64,000 nucleotides of DNA from positions 57,493,020 through 57,557,019 of the forward strand of contig OX411548.1 of assembly GCA_948146395.1 (NCBI GenBank). Direction: 5' to 3'. Under the pieces are notes generated by a model. The model saw only the letters and a program-made list of their open reading frames with translations. It was not told the DNA's origin and searched no databases. This DNA comes from Fragum whitleyi (taxonomy: Eukaryota > Mollusca > Bivalvia > Cardiida > Cardiidae). Below are positions 1 to 10,257 of the stretch, in pieces (within the stretch, counting starts at the first letter, position 1; the number at the start of each line of letters is the position of its first letter). The translations under genes were made by a program, and so were the position numbers.

Positions 1-2583
1 TTGTATCTTTAAAAAGTTTGGGGTTGAGGTTTTGTCAATATTTTTTAGTATTTTGTATGTTTGGATCATGTCAGCTCTAGTTCTTCTGTACTCCAAAGTT
101 GGTAGTCCTAAATGCTTCAATCTTTCATTATATGGTAAATGACGAATACTTGGGATCAATTTGGTTGCTCTTCTTTGCACGTTTTCGATAGATTTTTTGT
201 GTTTGTTTAGGTAAGGACTCCAGACAGTACTTACGTATTCCAGATGCGGTCTCACCATCGATTTATATAGGTTAAGGAATATTTCTTTGTTTAGGTAAGT
301 AAAGGTTCTGTAAATGATACCTAGATTTCTGTTGGCTATCTTTATTTTCTCATTTATGTGACTATTGAATGTCAGTTTTTCATCAACTATTACTCCCAAA
401 TCTTTTTCTTCTGTAACTCTAGTGATCTTTTCTGTTTGATTCAGCATTGTCCTCATCTGGTATTCTCGGCTACTGTTTTTATTTCCTATACATAAATATT
501 TGCATTTTTTAGTATTGAACTGTAATTTCCATTGATTGGACCAGTTGCTAAAGTTGTTATTTGTAGTCTGTAGAAGTTGAGAGTCGCCATCGCTTCGAAT
601 AGTGGTATATGTTTTGGTATCATCAGCAAAGAGCATGACTTTTGTGACTGCTTCTTGCGGGAGGTCATTAATAAAAATCAAGAAAAGTGTTGGACCCAGT
701 ACACTTCCTTGTGGGACTCCACTTTTGACAGCTGCAGGTCTTGATTTTATACCATTAATAGTGACGGTCTGTTCTCTGTTGCTAAGGAAGTCTTTAATCC
801 ATAACAGGAGAGGTCCATCTATGCCATAGCATTTCAATTTGGTAATAAGTTTTTCATGTGAAACTGTGTCAAATGCCTTCTTAAAATCATAGAAAATAAC
901 ATCAATTTCTTTGCCTTCATCTAGAGAAGTAGTCCAGTCGTCAAGAGTTTCCAACAGTTGTAATGCACAGGATTTTCCAGATAGAAAGCCGTATTGAATT
1001 GGTGAGAAGAGGTTGTTTTCCTCCATGTGTTTATGGATTTCTTTTTTGATGATCTTTTGAATAACGTTTGAGCACATAGAGCTAATGCTTATAGGTCGAT
1101 AATTTTCCGGCTGTTCTTTGTCACCACCTTTAAATATTGGTGTTACATTGGCTTTTTTCCATTCGTTTGGTACTTTACTATCTTCCATTGACTTCCTTAG
1201 TATCATTGTAATCGGTTTTAGTAGGGTTTCTGAGCATTCTTTAAGAACTTTAGGGTGAATTCCATCTGGTCCAGGAGATTTATTTGGATTTAAGTCCTTT
1301 ATTTCCTTCAATACTTTGGCTTCTGTAATGTCTAAATTCTCTAACTTTTTATGACATTTTTGTGTGAGGTTTGTCTTTAATGGAATTGCTTGGTCTTCTT
1401 CTGTAAAAACGCTTATGAAGTAATTGTTCATTAGATTTGCCTTTGATTCATCATCAGTTACTAGGTTTCCATCTTTGTCTTTAAGTGTGTTTATTTTAGC
1501 ATTTGTTTTGTTATTCTGCCTTACATAATTCCAAAAGAGTTTGTTGTCAGTCTTTATCTTAGCTGCTAAGTCTTTTTCAAACCTAAATTTGGATGTTCTC
1601 ATAGAACTTGTGGCTTCATTTCTAGCCTTTTTGTAGTTTTCATAGTTTTTGATACTGGGGCAGAACCTATATTTTTTCCATTTTTGATGTTTCCTTTTTA
1701 GCTTGGATCGTGTTTCACTATCTAAGTAGGCATTTTTTCGACTTGACCCTTGGGTATCTTTGCACACTGGTATGTGATTTTCTAAACTCTTATGTAATAT
1801 TTCTGCAAAGGATTTCCAATTGTTGTCTACTTTGCCTCTTAGTGCTGTGTCCCAGTCTATTTTCTGTAGCTCGTTGTTGATTTGTTTGTAATTTCCCCTA
1901 GAGTAGATTCGTTTGTTTGTCTGGTGTTCTGTTTTGTAGGTATAGCATGTGAACTGGAAGTTTAATATGATATGATCGCTTTTGCCCAATCCTGGAAGAT
2001 ATGATATTTTGTTGATCATGTTCTCTTCATTTGTCAATACTAGGTCTAGTATTGAAGGTGTATCATACTCTCTATACCTTGTAGGTTCCCGGATATGTTG
2101 TGTAAGGAAATTGTCTTTTACCGATTCAAAGAATAAATTTGATGGGTTATTTTCAGTTCCATTGACAGTATTCTGTGGCCAATTTATATCTTTGTAGTTG
2201 AAGTCACCCACTATACATACATGTGAGTACCCCGAGTTACATGCTGTTTGAAGTAGTTTACAAGTTGCATAGGTTGAGTATATGTCAGTAGATGGACTTC
2301 TATAAATGCATCCAAATAGAAGATAATCTTTTTTATCAAGTTTGATTTGTAGCCACAGGGATTCAACTTCTTCCTCCTGTATGTTTGTGGAGGTAACTTC
2401 CATGTTCTCTTTGTGATAGACAATTATCCCTCTTCCTGAATTGGGTTTGTTCTTAAAATAAGTGTACCCATCAATTTTAAAAATTGTATCTGTTAGTTCG
2501 AAGTATGAATTTTTTGGGTAACACTCTGTAATAGCTATAATGTCTGGATTATTTTCTTGTATTATTAGTCTAAGTTCACTCAT
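1..2583 (-). CDS. Retrotransposon ORF2: AP endonuclease and reverse transcriptase, C-terminus cut by window
   Basis: The minus frame is open without a stop from 2688 to the window edge. The first ATG is at 2581-2583, giving at least 861 residues. Residues 1 to about 210 are an EEP-type endonuclease: ITE near residue 17, GDFN at 126-129 and the SDH catalytic triplet at 202-204. A charged linker follows. The reverse transcriptase then shows SPGPDG at 436-441, the motif-A segment YDFKKAFD with the catalytic Asp at 566, GVPQGSVLGP, and the catalytic FADD at 652-655. The visible C-terminus has the VRPHLEY...WSP and QRRATK segment typical of CR1, L2 and Jockey elements. It nicks target DNA and copies element RNA at the nick. 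No frameshift or stop was found. A start upstream of 2583 cannot be excluded because the frame stays open up to the ORF1 stop. Confidence 0.93.
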   Translation of the reverse strand, partial: MSELRLIIQENNPDIIAITECYPKNSYFELTDTIFKIDGYTYFKNKPNSGRGIIVYHKENMEVTSTNIQEEEVESLWLQIKLDKKDYLLFGCIYRSPSTDIYSTYATCKLLQTACNSGYSHVCIVGDFNYKDINWPQNTVNGTENNPSNLFFESVKDNFLTQHIREPTRYREYDTPSILDLVLTNEENMINKISYLPGLGKSDHIILNFQFTCYTYKTEHQTNKRIYSRGNYKQINNELQKIDWDTALRGKVDNNWKSFAEILHKSLENHIPVCKDTQGSSRKNAYLDSETRSKLKRKHQKWKKYRFCPSIKNYENYKKARNEATSSMRTSKFRFEKDLAAKIKTDNKLFWNYVRQNNKTNAKINTLKDKDGNLVTDDESKANLMNNYFISVFTEEDQAIPLKTNLTQKCHKKLENLDITEAKVLKEIKDLNPNKSPGPDGIHPKVLKECSETLLKPITMILRKSMEDSKVPNEWKKANVTPIFKGGDKEQPENYRPISISSMCSNVIQKIIKKEIHKHMEENNLFSPIQYGFLSGKSCALQLLETLDDWTTSLDEGKEIDVIFYDFKKAFDTVSHEKLITKLKCYGIDGPLLLWIKDFLSNREQTVTINGIKSRPAAVKSGVPQGSVLGPTLFLIFINDLPQEAVTKVMLFADDTKTYTTIRSDGDSQLLQTTNNNFSNWSNQWKLQFNTKKCKYLCIGNKNSSREYQMRTMLNQTEKITRVTEEKDLGVIVDEKLTFNSHINEKIKIANRNLGIIYRTFTYLNKEIFLNLYKSMVRPHLEYVSTVWSPYLNKHKKSIENVQRRATKLIPSIRHLPYNERLKHLGLPTLEYRRTRADMIQTYKILKNIDKTSTPNFLKIQ

Positions 2584-2688
2584 TTTGTTTGTTAAAGAAT
2601 CTGCATTGGTGTATGAAATATCCAAGTTATCTGTTCTATTTACATTGTTTTCAGCTTTATGTACAGTGTTAAAAATAAAACTTTCTTG

Positions 2689-3813
2689 TTAATCTCTAAA
2701 AACTTCTGGTGAACTTGGTGCTTCAGTTTCTTGGTGTCTACCTCCAATAATTGTAGTCTCATCTGCTATGATAGTGTCATTCATGAATACTGCAGCACTT
2801 TCATTCAGAAGATCTGTAGGATTTTTCTTCATGGGTGTTTTTTCATCCATCGTTTCTGATATGTAATTTTTACTTTCGTCTGGTATGAGATGTGATTTAT
2901 CATACTGATTGCCTGAAATTATTTTTCCTCCTTTAATTATTGCTTTTTTATCTGTTTTCCTTACTGTTTCCAATTGTTGTATTAATTCTTTTCTTTCTTT
3001 TCTCTGTTCTGGGGTGTTGTCAGCAGAAATAATTACGTTTCGTAAGTTTTCTGGTGCTTGTGTTTTAATAATTTTAGCCTTTTTCAATAAATTGAATTTC
3101 ATGTTTTTGTCTTCAAGTACAGCTTTGTAAGGTCTTGTTTTTTTGCAGTCATATTTCCCTATCCTGAAAGCCGTTTTAACAATAACCTCTGTATCAAGTG
3201 CTTCACAGATTCTCATGAAATTACCCATATCATCTTCCTTTCTTTCCTGGTTAGTTGTGCTTTGAGATTCTACTAAATTGAAGATAATGACATTCTGACT
3301 ACGATTTTTCCTCTCATTTTGTTCTCTTATTCTTAGATCAATTTTCTTATTTAAGTCCTGTGTAATTTCCTCTACAATTTGGTTTTTTATTTCTTCTTTA
3401 TTCTCCTTAATTTTCTTATCAATTCTATTATCCATGTTGTCCACTATTGATTCAAGATATGTAAGTCGTTCATTATTTGAATGTCGAATTTCTCGTAATG
3501 ATTCGTTTAAGTGTAGCAGTGTTGGGAGTGTGTGTCTACATGTAGGGCAGGTCCAGGATATGTTCAGCTTTGGGTCTTTAATAAGTATATATTGATCTGT
3601 GGTCATATTAATGCACTTTATGCAGAAGTGTAACCCACAATGTATGCACTGTAGATGTTCGTGACATTCTTTCAAATTCTTTTCACATTGCGGACAACTT
3701 TCACTATCAGAACCTGGACGCATTCTTTTCTTTCTTGTTTCACTGTTTTGTGTACTAGTTGTCATCTGTTTTCCAAAATCTCTGTTTATAATAGGAAATC
3801 CTCCACTAGCCAT
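2689..3813 (-). CDS. Retrotransposon ORF1 protein with Cys-rich cross-brace finger, coiled coil and RRM-like fold
   Basis: 374 residues. Cysteine pairs at 40/43, 56/59, 64/67 and 89/92 form a C8 cross-brace finger like PHD or FYVE domains; the usual PHD histidine position is Cys64. Residues 103 to 170 are rich in E, K, N and I with heptad-like spacing, likely a coiled coil for trimerisation. From about 172 a VIIFNL strand, then FRIGKY and RPYKAVL segments, recall the RRM and C-terminal domains of type II ORF1 proteins that bind element RNA. The TAA stop at 2689-2691 is in the same frame as ORF2, which continues straight on. The start was chosen as the first ATG after an A/T-rich leader. The zinc-finger assignment is well supported; the RRM-like fold is inferred. 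Confidence 0.85.
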   Translation of the reverse strand: MASGGFPIINRDFGKQMTTSTQNSETRKKRMRPGSDSESCPQCEKNLKECHEHLQCIHCGLHFCIKCINMTTDQYILIKDPKLNISWTCPTCRHTLPTLLHLNESLREIRHSNNERLTYLESIVDNMDNRIDKKIKENKEEIKNQIVEEITQDLNKKIDLRIREQNERKNRSQNVIIFNLVESQSTTNQERKEDDMGNFMRICEALDTEVIVKTAFRIGKYDCKKTRPYKAVLEDKNMKFNLLKKAKIIKTQAPENLRNVIISADNTPEQRKERKELIQQLETVRKTDKKAIIKGGKIISGNQYDKSHLIPDESKNYISETMDEKTPMKKNPTDLLNESAAVFMNDTIIADETTIIGGRHQETEAPSSPEVFRD

Positions 3814-3876
3814 GATTGGTTTTTATTTATTTATTTCTTTCTTTATTTATTTATTGAATTTTGTTTGTTGAAATAA

Positions 3877-3991
3877 CAGTATAGCTCGGTAAGCCCGTGC
3901 TGACTGCAATATTGTTTCTAATTCTAAATAATAGTTGAATCTTTTTATTTAAATTCAGTGCAGTTTAGCTCAGTATTCCCGTGCTGACTGC
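3877..3991 (-). repeat. Two copies of a leader motif in the retrotransposon 5' UTR
   Basis: Two copies of a roughly 31-bp motif (on the minus strand GCAGTCAGCACGGG, then TACYGAGCTA, then ACTG) lie at 3877-3907 and 3961-3991, 84 bp apart, between the SGNH-like ORF and ORF1. They differ at a few bases. Leader repeats in LINEs often carry the internal promoter, so this is a candidate promoter monomer; that role is an inference. Confidence 0.6.
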
Positions 3992-4028
3992 CTGTGATAA
4001 TTATGTTTTTTATACTTTTTTTAATTTG

Positions 4029-4595
4029 TTATTGTTTTACAGCTTCTTGACTGTTTTTCACAATATATGAACTTAATTTCTTCAACCACACTTTAGCTAA
4101 GAGACTTGTTGGATGAATTCCGTCTTTATACAGATCATAATTATATATCTTTCTTGTCTTTGAATGTCTTTTATTGTCACTTTTATATTTTGATTTAGTT
4201 TGCAAATCAATGTCGAAATTGGGACATCGTGTCTCTAGTTTCTCATTTAGGCAGTATATTCTTTTATTTAATTCACTTATTTGGTTTCTCAATATTTCGT
4301 CTTGTTCTTTGAAAACTGACAAGTCTTTGTGTCCCTTTTTCTCATTCCATATTTGAATAGAATAACTTGGAACTTCTAATATTGTTATTTTACAGTCTTT
4401 ATATCTCTGTATGATGTCTATAATCTTGTTGTATCTATCTATTGTATGATCAATAGCTGAGTCATCAAGGGATGCCAGTGAAACATATTTTCTATTTTTA
4501 GTGGTGAGGTCACATGTTCCCAACCAGAGGAAAATCCATATTGGTTTACCTTTGAGCTGTTGGTACCTATTATCAAAGTTTTCTTGACGTAACAT
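4029..4595 (-). CDS. SGNH-hydrolase/esterase-like ORF of a retroelement, N-terminally incomplete
   Basis: 188 residues. WLGTCDLT (residues 24-31) resembles the G-x-x-D block of SGNH esterases, and YKDGIHP (156-162, Asp158 and His161) resembles the DxxH catalytic block near the C-terminus. The middle is Lys/Asn-rich and partly helical. The N-terminal GDS block with the nucleophile serine is absent, and a stop lies seven codons upstream of the first Met in this frame, so this is likely a truncated copy. Esterase domains are known in ORF1 of CR1-like retrotransposons; similar ORFs also occur as stand-alone retroelement genes in marine invertebrates (from memory). It could belong to the adjacent CR1-type element, to the gag-like fragment upstream, or to a third element. 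Confidence 0.55.
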   Translation of the reverse strand: MLRQENFDNRYQQLKGKPIWIFLWLGTCDLTTKNRKYVSLASLDDSAIDHTIDRYNKIIDIIQRYKDCKITILEVPSYSIQIWNEKKGHKDLSVFKEQDEILRNQISELNKRIYCLNEKLETRCPNFDIDLQTKSKYKSDNKRHSKTRKIYNYDLYKDGIHPTSLLAKVWLKKLSSYIVKNSQEAVKQ

Positions 4596-4755
4596 TCTCC
4601 ACGATCGTCGTTGATTCTACTACAATAGGTCCATTCTCTCTTACCACCCTGTTTTGTACATCATTGCCAAATTTGGTAGCTCATGGTAAGTGTGGACGGG
4701 GATGGTATTCAAATGGCTACTCACATTCTCGTTGTTGCTTGGTCTTACCACCGAT

Positions 4756-5118
4756 TCACTGCTTTGAAGTCACCAGATGAACTACCAATCGTGTAGTTTG
4801 GTGTGTTCTTCCGTCTTCGATCACGATCCGCTCTTTGATTTGATTTTGAGTTTGTAAAGTGTACCTGAGTTTCCGTAACTTCAAACCCAACTCGATCGAA
4901 TACTCCTCACTCTCAAATAGCTCTGTCGCGATGTCGTCTGTATCGTCATGATTCACGATTTCGTCGTTGAGACCTCGGATGATATCTGCCTTCTGGGAAA
5001 CTACGTCCAACAACTCCAATTTCTCGACTCGCGTTAATTCGTCTTCAAACTTCTCCAATTGTCTCGAAATTATGCGTCGCTGGCCCTCCCGCATAGATCT
5101 GAGTTTCTGCAGATTCAT
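4756..5118 (-). pseudogene. BEL/Pao-like gag N-terminal fragment
   Basis: 120 residues starting MNLQKLRSMREGQRRII, highly charged and helical, resembling the DUF1759-type N-terminus of BEL/Pao gag proteins. It ends at a TGA, but another frame continues from about 4750 to 4670 with an HELPNL segment that recalls the LPKL stretch following this domain, so a frameshift probably broke the gene. Nothing of protease, reverse transcriptase or integrase follows; the DNA changes to SGNH-like sequence by 4600. A primer-binding-site-like motif lies just upstream, which supports an LTR-retrotransposon origin. Family assignment is from memory. Confidence 0.4.
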
Positions 5119-5137
5119 CTTCTAACTTCTGCTTTTC

Positions 5138-5150
5138 GTCACGGCACCAA
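5138..5150 (-). promoter_or_regulatory. Possible tRNA primer-binding site of the gag fragment
   Basis: On the minus strand TTGGTGCCGTGAC sits about 20 bp before the gag-like ATG. TGGTGCCG-type sequences are common primer-binding sites next to LTRs in invertebrate LTR retrotransposons. The matching tRNA 3' end was not checked. Confidence 0.35.
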
Positions 5151-5340
5151 TAAATGTGGGAAAGAAAATAGTAAAACTAGTACTTCTAGGTTCGTCCTTT
5201 ACTTTAATCTAATGGTATGAAACTTGTGTACAAACAATACGTCAATAACGTCTCGAAATAGTTACGTAACGTCACGTTCATTAATGCGGGCGCGGGATGA
5301 CGTTACGTTGCATTACGTACGTTAATATAAATTAATGAAT
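5151..5340. other. Possible LTR remnant, CpG-containing spacer
   Basis: If the motif at 5138-5150 is a primer-binding site, the LTR would lie here, ending on the minus strand in ...CCCACA. The stretch holds several ACGT motifs. No second LTR copy was seen in the window, so this cannot be confirmed. Confidence 0.2.
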
Positions 5341-5902
5341 GAAAGTTATTTCCGACATTATCCATCTGTAACATTCTTAGAAAATGACTTTGAAAGTTTC
5401 CACTATATAACATATAGAGAAATGACCTACGCCCATAAAATACATATATTTCATCCAATCACAATAATATTTTGGTAGACTGATAAAGGATCATTCAAGT
5501 GAAATTTGGTTGATATCCATCAATAACATTCTGAGAAAATGATTTTCAAAGTCTCAACTGTATAACATATAGAGAAATGACCTCCGCCTATAAAACACAT
5601 ATTTTCCATCCGATCACAATAATTTTTGTAGTCTGATAAAGGATCACAAAAGGATCATTCATGTAAAATTTAACTGGTATCCATCAATTAAATCCATGTT
5701 TTTCATTGAATCTTAATTTCTTGAACAACTTTTGAAAGAGGGTCACCTAAGGAACATTCCTGTGAAGTTTGGTTGAAATTCATCCAGTAGTTTCTGAGGA
5801 GAAGATTTTTAAAGAAAAAGTTTACGACCGGACGCACGAACGGACGGACGCATGACGCCATGACAATAGCCCCAGTGGCTTTCAGCCAGTTGAGCTAAAA
5901 AT
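5341..5902 (+). repeat. Family A tandem array, tail complete, no header
   Basis: Monomers of about 155 bp built around GAGAAATGACCTCCGCC, CATATTTTTCATCC and GACTGATAAAGGGTCAC. A diverged last monomer follows (GAGGAGAAGATTTTTAAAG), then GGACGCACG-type repeats, then the tail with AGTGGC, GCCAGTTGAGCTA and an A-run near 5870-5902. This is the first of eight family A loci here. No header hairpin is seen on the left, so the copy is 5'-truncated. Confidence 0.85.
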
Positions 5903-8900
5903 AGATAGCAAATATACGAGACTACCTCTGCACTATTTTTGTCTGTACCACGAATCAAATCTTTTTATTGTAATTTCTTAGTGTAAGGCTCAATAGCAGT
6001 GACATATTTCTCTTATGTAAATCGATTAATTGATCACAATAATGCATTGTCCGCAAGATTTACAAAACGAATAAAGTCGTTTTTTGCAGAATCATGGCTA
6101 AGGAAGGGCTCTAAATCGCATATTCTCAGCCATTTTTTCCAGATAAAGACAAGTATTGTAGAATTCTTCATCGACCAGACCGGTGTTTCATCATGAACTG
6201 AGCTCTGACGTAGGCGTTGAGTCTATCACCAAAGGTATATCGTTTTTTTTTTTTTTTATAAGGCATATGATAGGAATTGAACTAGATGCCTCCTTTTCAA
6301 CTTTGAAAGTACAAGAATGAGTAAACCTTTCGATCTTAGACAAGCAATACGTTTGATTTGGAAGGTAATTTGTATCATTTTTAGGTATTGTTTAAACTTG
6401 CTTTATCCATTTTGAAAGAATAGGGATTTAACAGTTAAAAGTAGGTTTCACGGCTCACCGCGCAAAATCTTTCTATAGTGTATCTTGTAGAAGTCAAGGC
6501 ATAAAATTCGTTGCATAAAACAAGAAAAACACTTTCATTTATGTTGTCAAAGTCATAAGCACTATGTATAACCGTACAGTTGTCTTAACCGGAAGTTCAG
6601 TGAGTTATCCTCGCTTAAAAGATAAATTTGAATTTTCAAATCAAAATATCTAAAAATCGGTACAACATCTTGAGATCCGATTTTTGCTCATGTAAAGTGA
6701 AAGTACTGGTTATTTCTCTGCAATATTGCCCAAGGTAAGGCCTGTCTATTTCTATCTTAAATTTGCATTTTTTAATACGCGGATCATCCGATTGAGCTGA
6801 ATTTTTCTTCAAGACGTGGGCGTTTTTCTTCTTTTAAAAATGTTTCGAACAATTGAGACGGAATTTCAATTGTTAAGAAAGACTCTTTATCCAATTTTCA
6901 TCAAATTATTGCAACCCCTTTGCCAAAAGATGCTATAATATTTGAGTAATCGCGTTCAGAAAACACCGACCCTCTCAAACCAACTGTACGGGATAGTGCC
7001 TTATGTTGGTTTTTTCACAGTACGAATAGTTCATTACAATGATTCACTTGAAGAATTTTGTTCACAAACTTTACACAGTCAAGAACCTCTTATATCAAAT
7101 AATTATCTGTTGAAAATTCTAATTTACGAACATTACGGAATTCTTCTTTTTCCTTAATCTGTTAACTCAGCTTTTAAGAAAAAGGAGTCTGCGGTGTAGG
7201 TGTTTGAGTGGGTGTTTCTGGTGCGGCAAACTTATACATCTGTATCCTGTTCATACTCTGTTTCTACTAAAGACATTGAGTATCGGCATGTTTGTTCAGT
7301 GTCACAAAAGAAACAAGATGGATACATATTTGTGTGTTTTGCAAGTGCAATACGTGCTACGTAATTTTTCTCAAATCTATATTCAATCTGTTGCGACTTC
7401 TCTATACATAAGGTAAAACACGTGCGTATATGAAATTACAATTAACCCGGTGAGCAAAATGGAACCTTATAAATTAAAAACTTCAAAATAAAATTATTTA
7501 GCCGATTAACATTCCAATAAACCTCGAACTAAATCACATGTGTAGGCAATACAAAATATTGAAGAAAATCATGGCATCATTCAACGACACGTTACTTGTC
7601 TACCAGACTTGTTTACGCACAAGTTACGCCAGCATCTTCTGCTAAGATACAATGTTACTAAATCATCTATTCAAATACCTAAGAATACATATTTAACTCT
7701 CAATTCAATATTAGCCAATAGCTTTTTGGGGTGAAGAGAAGTACTGATTTTCCGTTTGAACTCAGTTTACAACCAGGTGCCGAAATATTCAGCTTAAAAG
7801 AGTCATTGGAGCATCGATCGGACTTTTCCTTTGACTGGAAAATAAGAAAATGGCCATGGGTTTTCGATTGAGAAAACTTATGCCAAAGAAAGGTGTGCGA
7901 CCCCCGCGTATTGTTATAGGTTTTCACGTATATATTTTCACAGTTGTTGTAAGACAACTTTTGACTAAGTCGTTTATTCTGTATCCAGAGATCCAAACGA
8001 GTAAATGTAATAGTAATTTACGGATGTTCACGAAAACTTAAACATGTAAACGAAGCAGGAATCCTTAAGGATTCGTAAATTTTGTATTGGTTTGAACCCG
8101 ATGATTAAATTTTAAAAGCTTACTTAACAGTATGTTACGCAAATTTTAGGACTACTGCTGATTTGATTAGTGACCGTTTACAATCGCTTTACGGGTTGCA
8201 TATACTTCATTCGCCGTTATATGGAAAACGTAATTCACTTTACATAAACTCTATCACACACATCTGTCATTATAGAATGTCGATCTTTAGTACCGTAAAA
8301 CGATTTACATGTTGATGATATAATTTTGTAGACTAACCCTTCGTTCATTACAATAAAATGCTCGCGAGCGCCCCCGATCTAGGTAAGTGGATTCTTACAA
8401 GATAACCTTCTATATGTAATGCAGAAAACAATTTCTTTGGTGTTCATGCTTTTCTGCCCAAAAATAATCATGTGGTCAAGATGGAAAAACCACAGCCGTT
8501 TCAAAATGAGTCATTGCCTTAATTAATGTGCACATTTAGAGCACGGAATCACTGATTTAACAGTTCGCCAATATTTCTGTTTTGAACGCAGGTCGCATTT
8601 TTCATAGACCAATGAATATTAGAATTGTTTCGAACAGGAAACGTGTATTCGTGTAGACTTGTCATCCTCGGGGTGGTCGGCCTCGTAACTGAACCAGTAC
8701 CAACTGAAGGAGTTTGTCCATCTGCCGTCCGGTGAACAAAAATCGTCGTTTCGAGACCAAAACCTCATATCTACAGGTACATCCAAGCTGTTGTCACAAG
8801 GTTTTATTTAGCCCCAGCAGTAAATTTATTACTGTCTCGATTTCTGTCATAAGGCATTTTGCTAGATGCTAGATTGTCGAGATACTCAGAAACTCGCTCT

Positions 8901-8982
8901 TTTTTTGTGCTATTTTGAAACGAAAGAAAGCAATGCTACAGAAGTCGTAAATATTCATACCTAAATCATAGAAATTCGAAAT
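5903..8982. other. No recognised gene or repeat
   Basis: About 3 kb of AT-rich DNA with short ORFs under 100 codons that show no family signature, plus a T-run near 6243-6259. I see no splice-consistent coding exons and no similarity to the repeat families elsewhere in the window. Confidence 0.6.
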
Positions 8983-8985
8983 ATA

Positions 8986-10177
8986 TACTACTCAAAGTTT
9001 GCTAAGCACCAAAACTTTTTTATACTATAACTTCAGGAAAAAATGAAAATTGATTATAAGAATGTTGGAAAATGGTCGATTGTTATCAGTTTATCAAACT
9101 TTAAGAAGAAATTAAGCTTTATAATGGTAAGAAGACTTTAAATGTAGACCAAACAGGGAGACCCTAGGAATTGGTCTGTTTCCTTGAAAATTGAAAAAAA
9201 TGAATTTGACTAAAATTCGTTCAATTGCATTTTGTTCAATAACAAGTATGAGAGCCTGAACTGTCAATAACAGCCGACAGCGCCTCTGCATACTCCTGAT
9301 TAAGTTCTGGATTACTCTTTGGGGAATAATAGACCATTCTTCTCTCAGGATCTGGCCGAGCTCCTGGAGTGTCCTTGGCTTGACCTGGCGAGCCGATACT
9401 CGGACCTGTAGCTCAATCCACATATGCTCTATCGGATTTAAGTCCGGTGAGCGAGCCGGCCAGTCCAGACGTCGAAAACCCCTTTCTTAGCAATACTCTT
9501 GGGCTATACGGGCCGTGTGTGGACGGACATTATCATCCATTAAAATGAATCCGTCTCCAATACACCAGTGTAAAATCTCACTTGGGTATTTAGGATACCA
9601 TTAATGTACCTTCGAGCTGTCATAGCAATGTTTGCTGCATGACCCCCCCCCCCCCCCCCCACCCGCCCCGGCCTTTGCCACATCCTAGGTCTCCTATCAG
9701 GGTAGTCCAGACAATACCTGGACTCATCCATAAATAGCACGGGGCGCCAGCGTCTTATAAGCTTTGGCTACAACAGTATGGTGTACCCACAGTACCATGC
9801 CAACATCACGGTGGGAAGCCCCTTGCTACACCATACCTACAGCGCGCCACAATTGTTCGACAGATAAATGTCGTCTGACATTTGGATTAGCCATGAGTAA
9901 CGACTTAAAAGTCAATAAAGTATTGAAAAACAGAAACTAAGCATCTGCTCGAAACCAGTGCATGTAGAAAATGAGAAAGGAAAGGTAAAAAACCGGGGTT
10001 CCTCATTTTGCACGAGTCTCGTGAGAAAATTGCGTGTCAAATTTGGTAATGAATAAATTAGATATCTTGTCAATACATAATTGTAGAATTTTAAACACGA
10101 ACACGAATGTTCTTCTTTTAAATCAGCTCCTGTAGGACAGCGAAAAATGTTTGGTGCTTAGCAAACTTTGAGTAGTA
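8986..10177 (-). mobile_element. Tc1/mariner element, deleted and broken copy
   Basis: Inverted ends TACTACTCAAAGTTTGCTAA at 8986 and its reverse complement ending at 10177 match through AGCACCAAA, about 30 bp. Both are flanked by TA, the target duplicated by Tc1/mariner elements. At about 1.2 kb the copy is shorter than a typical autonomous element because the transposase between the DNA-binding part and the catalytic part is missing. Confidence 0.88.
9112..9894 (-). pseudogene. Tc1/mariner transposase remnant (DDE family)
   Basis: From an ATG at 9892-9894 comes a helix-turn-helix-like N-terminus (MANPNVRRHLSVEQLW) with a stop about 20 codons in. After some 40 more codons it runs straight into the catalytic part, so roughly 100 residues are deleted. 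The catalytic part shows FMDESRY (first Asp), then a frameshift near 9540, then MDDNVRPHTAR (second Asp), then DWPARSPDLNPIEHMW with the third acidic residue. An 18-C run at 9643-9660 codes for a glycine tract in the middle. The copy cannot make working transposase. Confidence 0.88.
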
Positions 10178-10257
10178 TATAACATTAACATGTCGATATT
10201 TACTCGCAAGTATCTAAATTGTCGTAACAATCCGAATTGTAATTGTTAAGGGAAGGT

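Larger units (their letters stand above)
1..4010 (-). mobile_element. CR1/Jockey-type non-LTR retrotransposon, 3' end outside window
   Basis: A LINE-type element reads right to left: a 5' leader with a repeated motif, ORF1 (zinc finger, coiled coil, RRM-like) and ORF2 (apurinic endonuclease plus reverse transcriptase). Both frames are open, so this may be a young copy. A PHD-like finger in ORF1 together with an SGNH esterase is a known feature of CR1-like elements, and an SGNH-like ORF does lie just upstream, but whether it belongs to this element is unresolved. The 5' boundary near 4010 is a guess based on the end of that upstream ORF. The 3' tail lies beyond the window. Confidence 0.88.

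Noticed and set aside
5341..5902. Hammerhead ribozyme in the satellite monomers (as in retrozymes)
   Set aside because: CTGATAAAG resembles part of the core, but the required CTGATGA and GAAA elements in the right order were not found.
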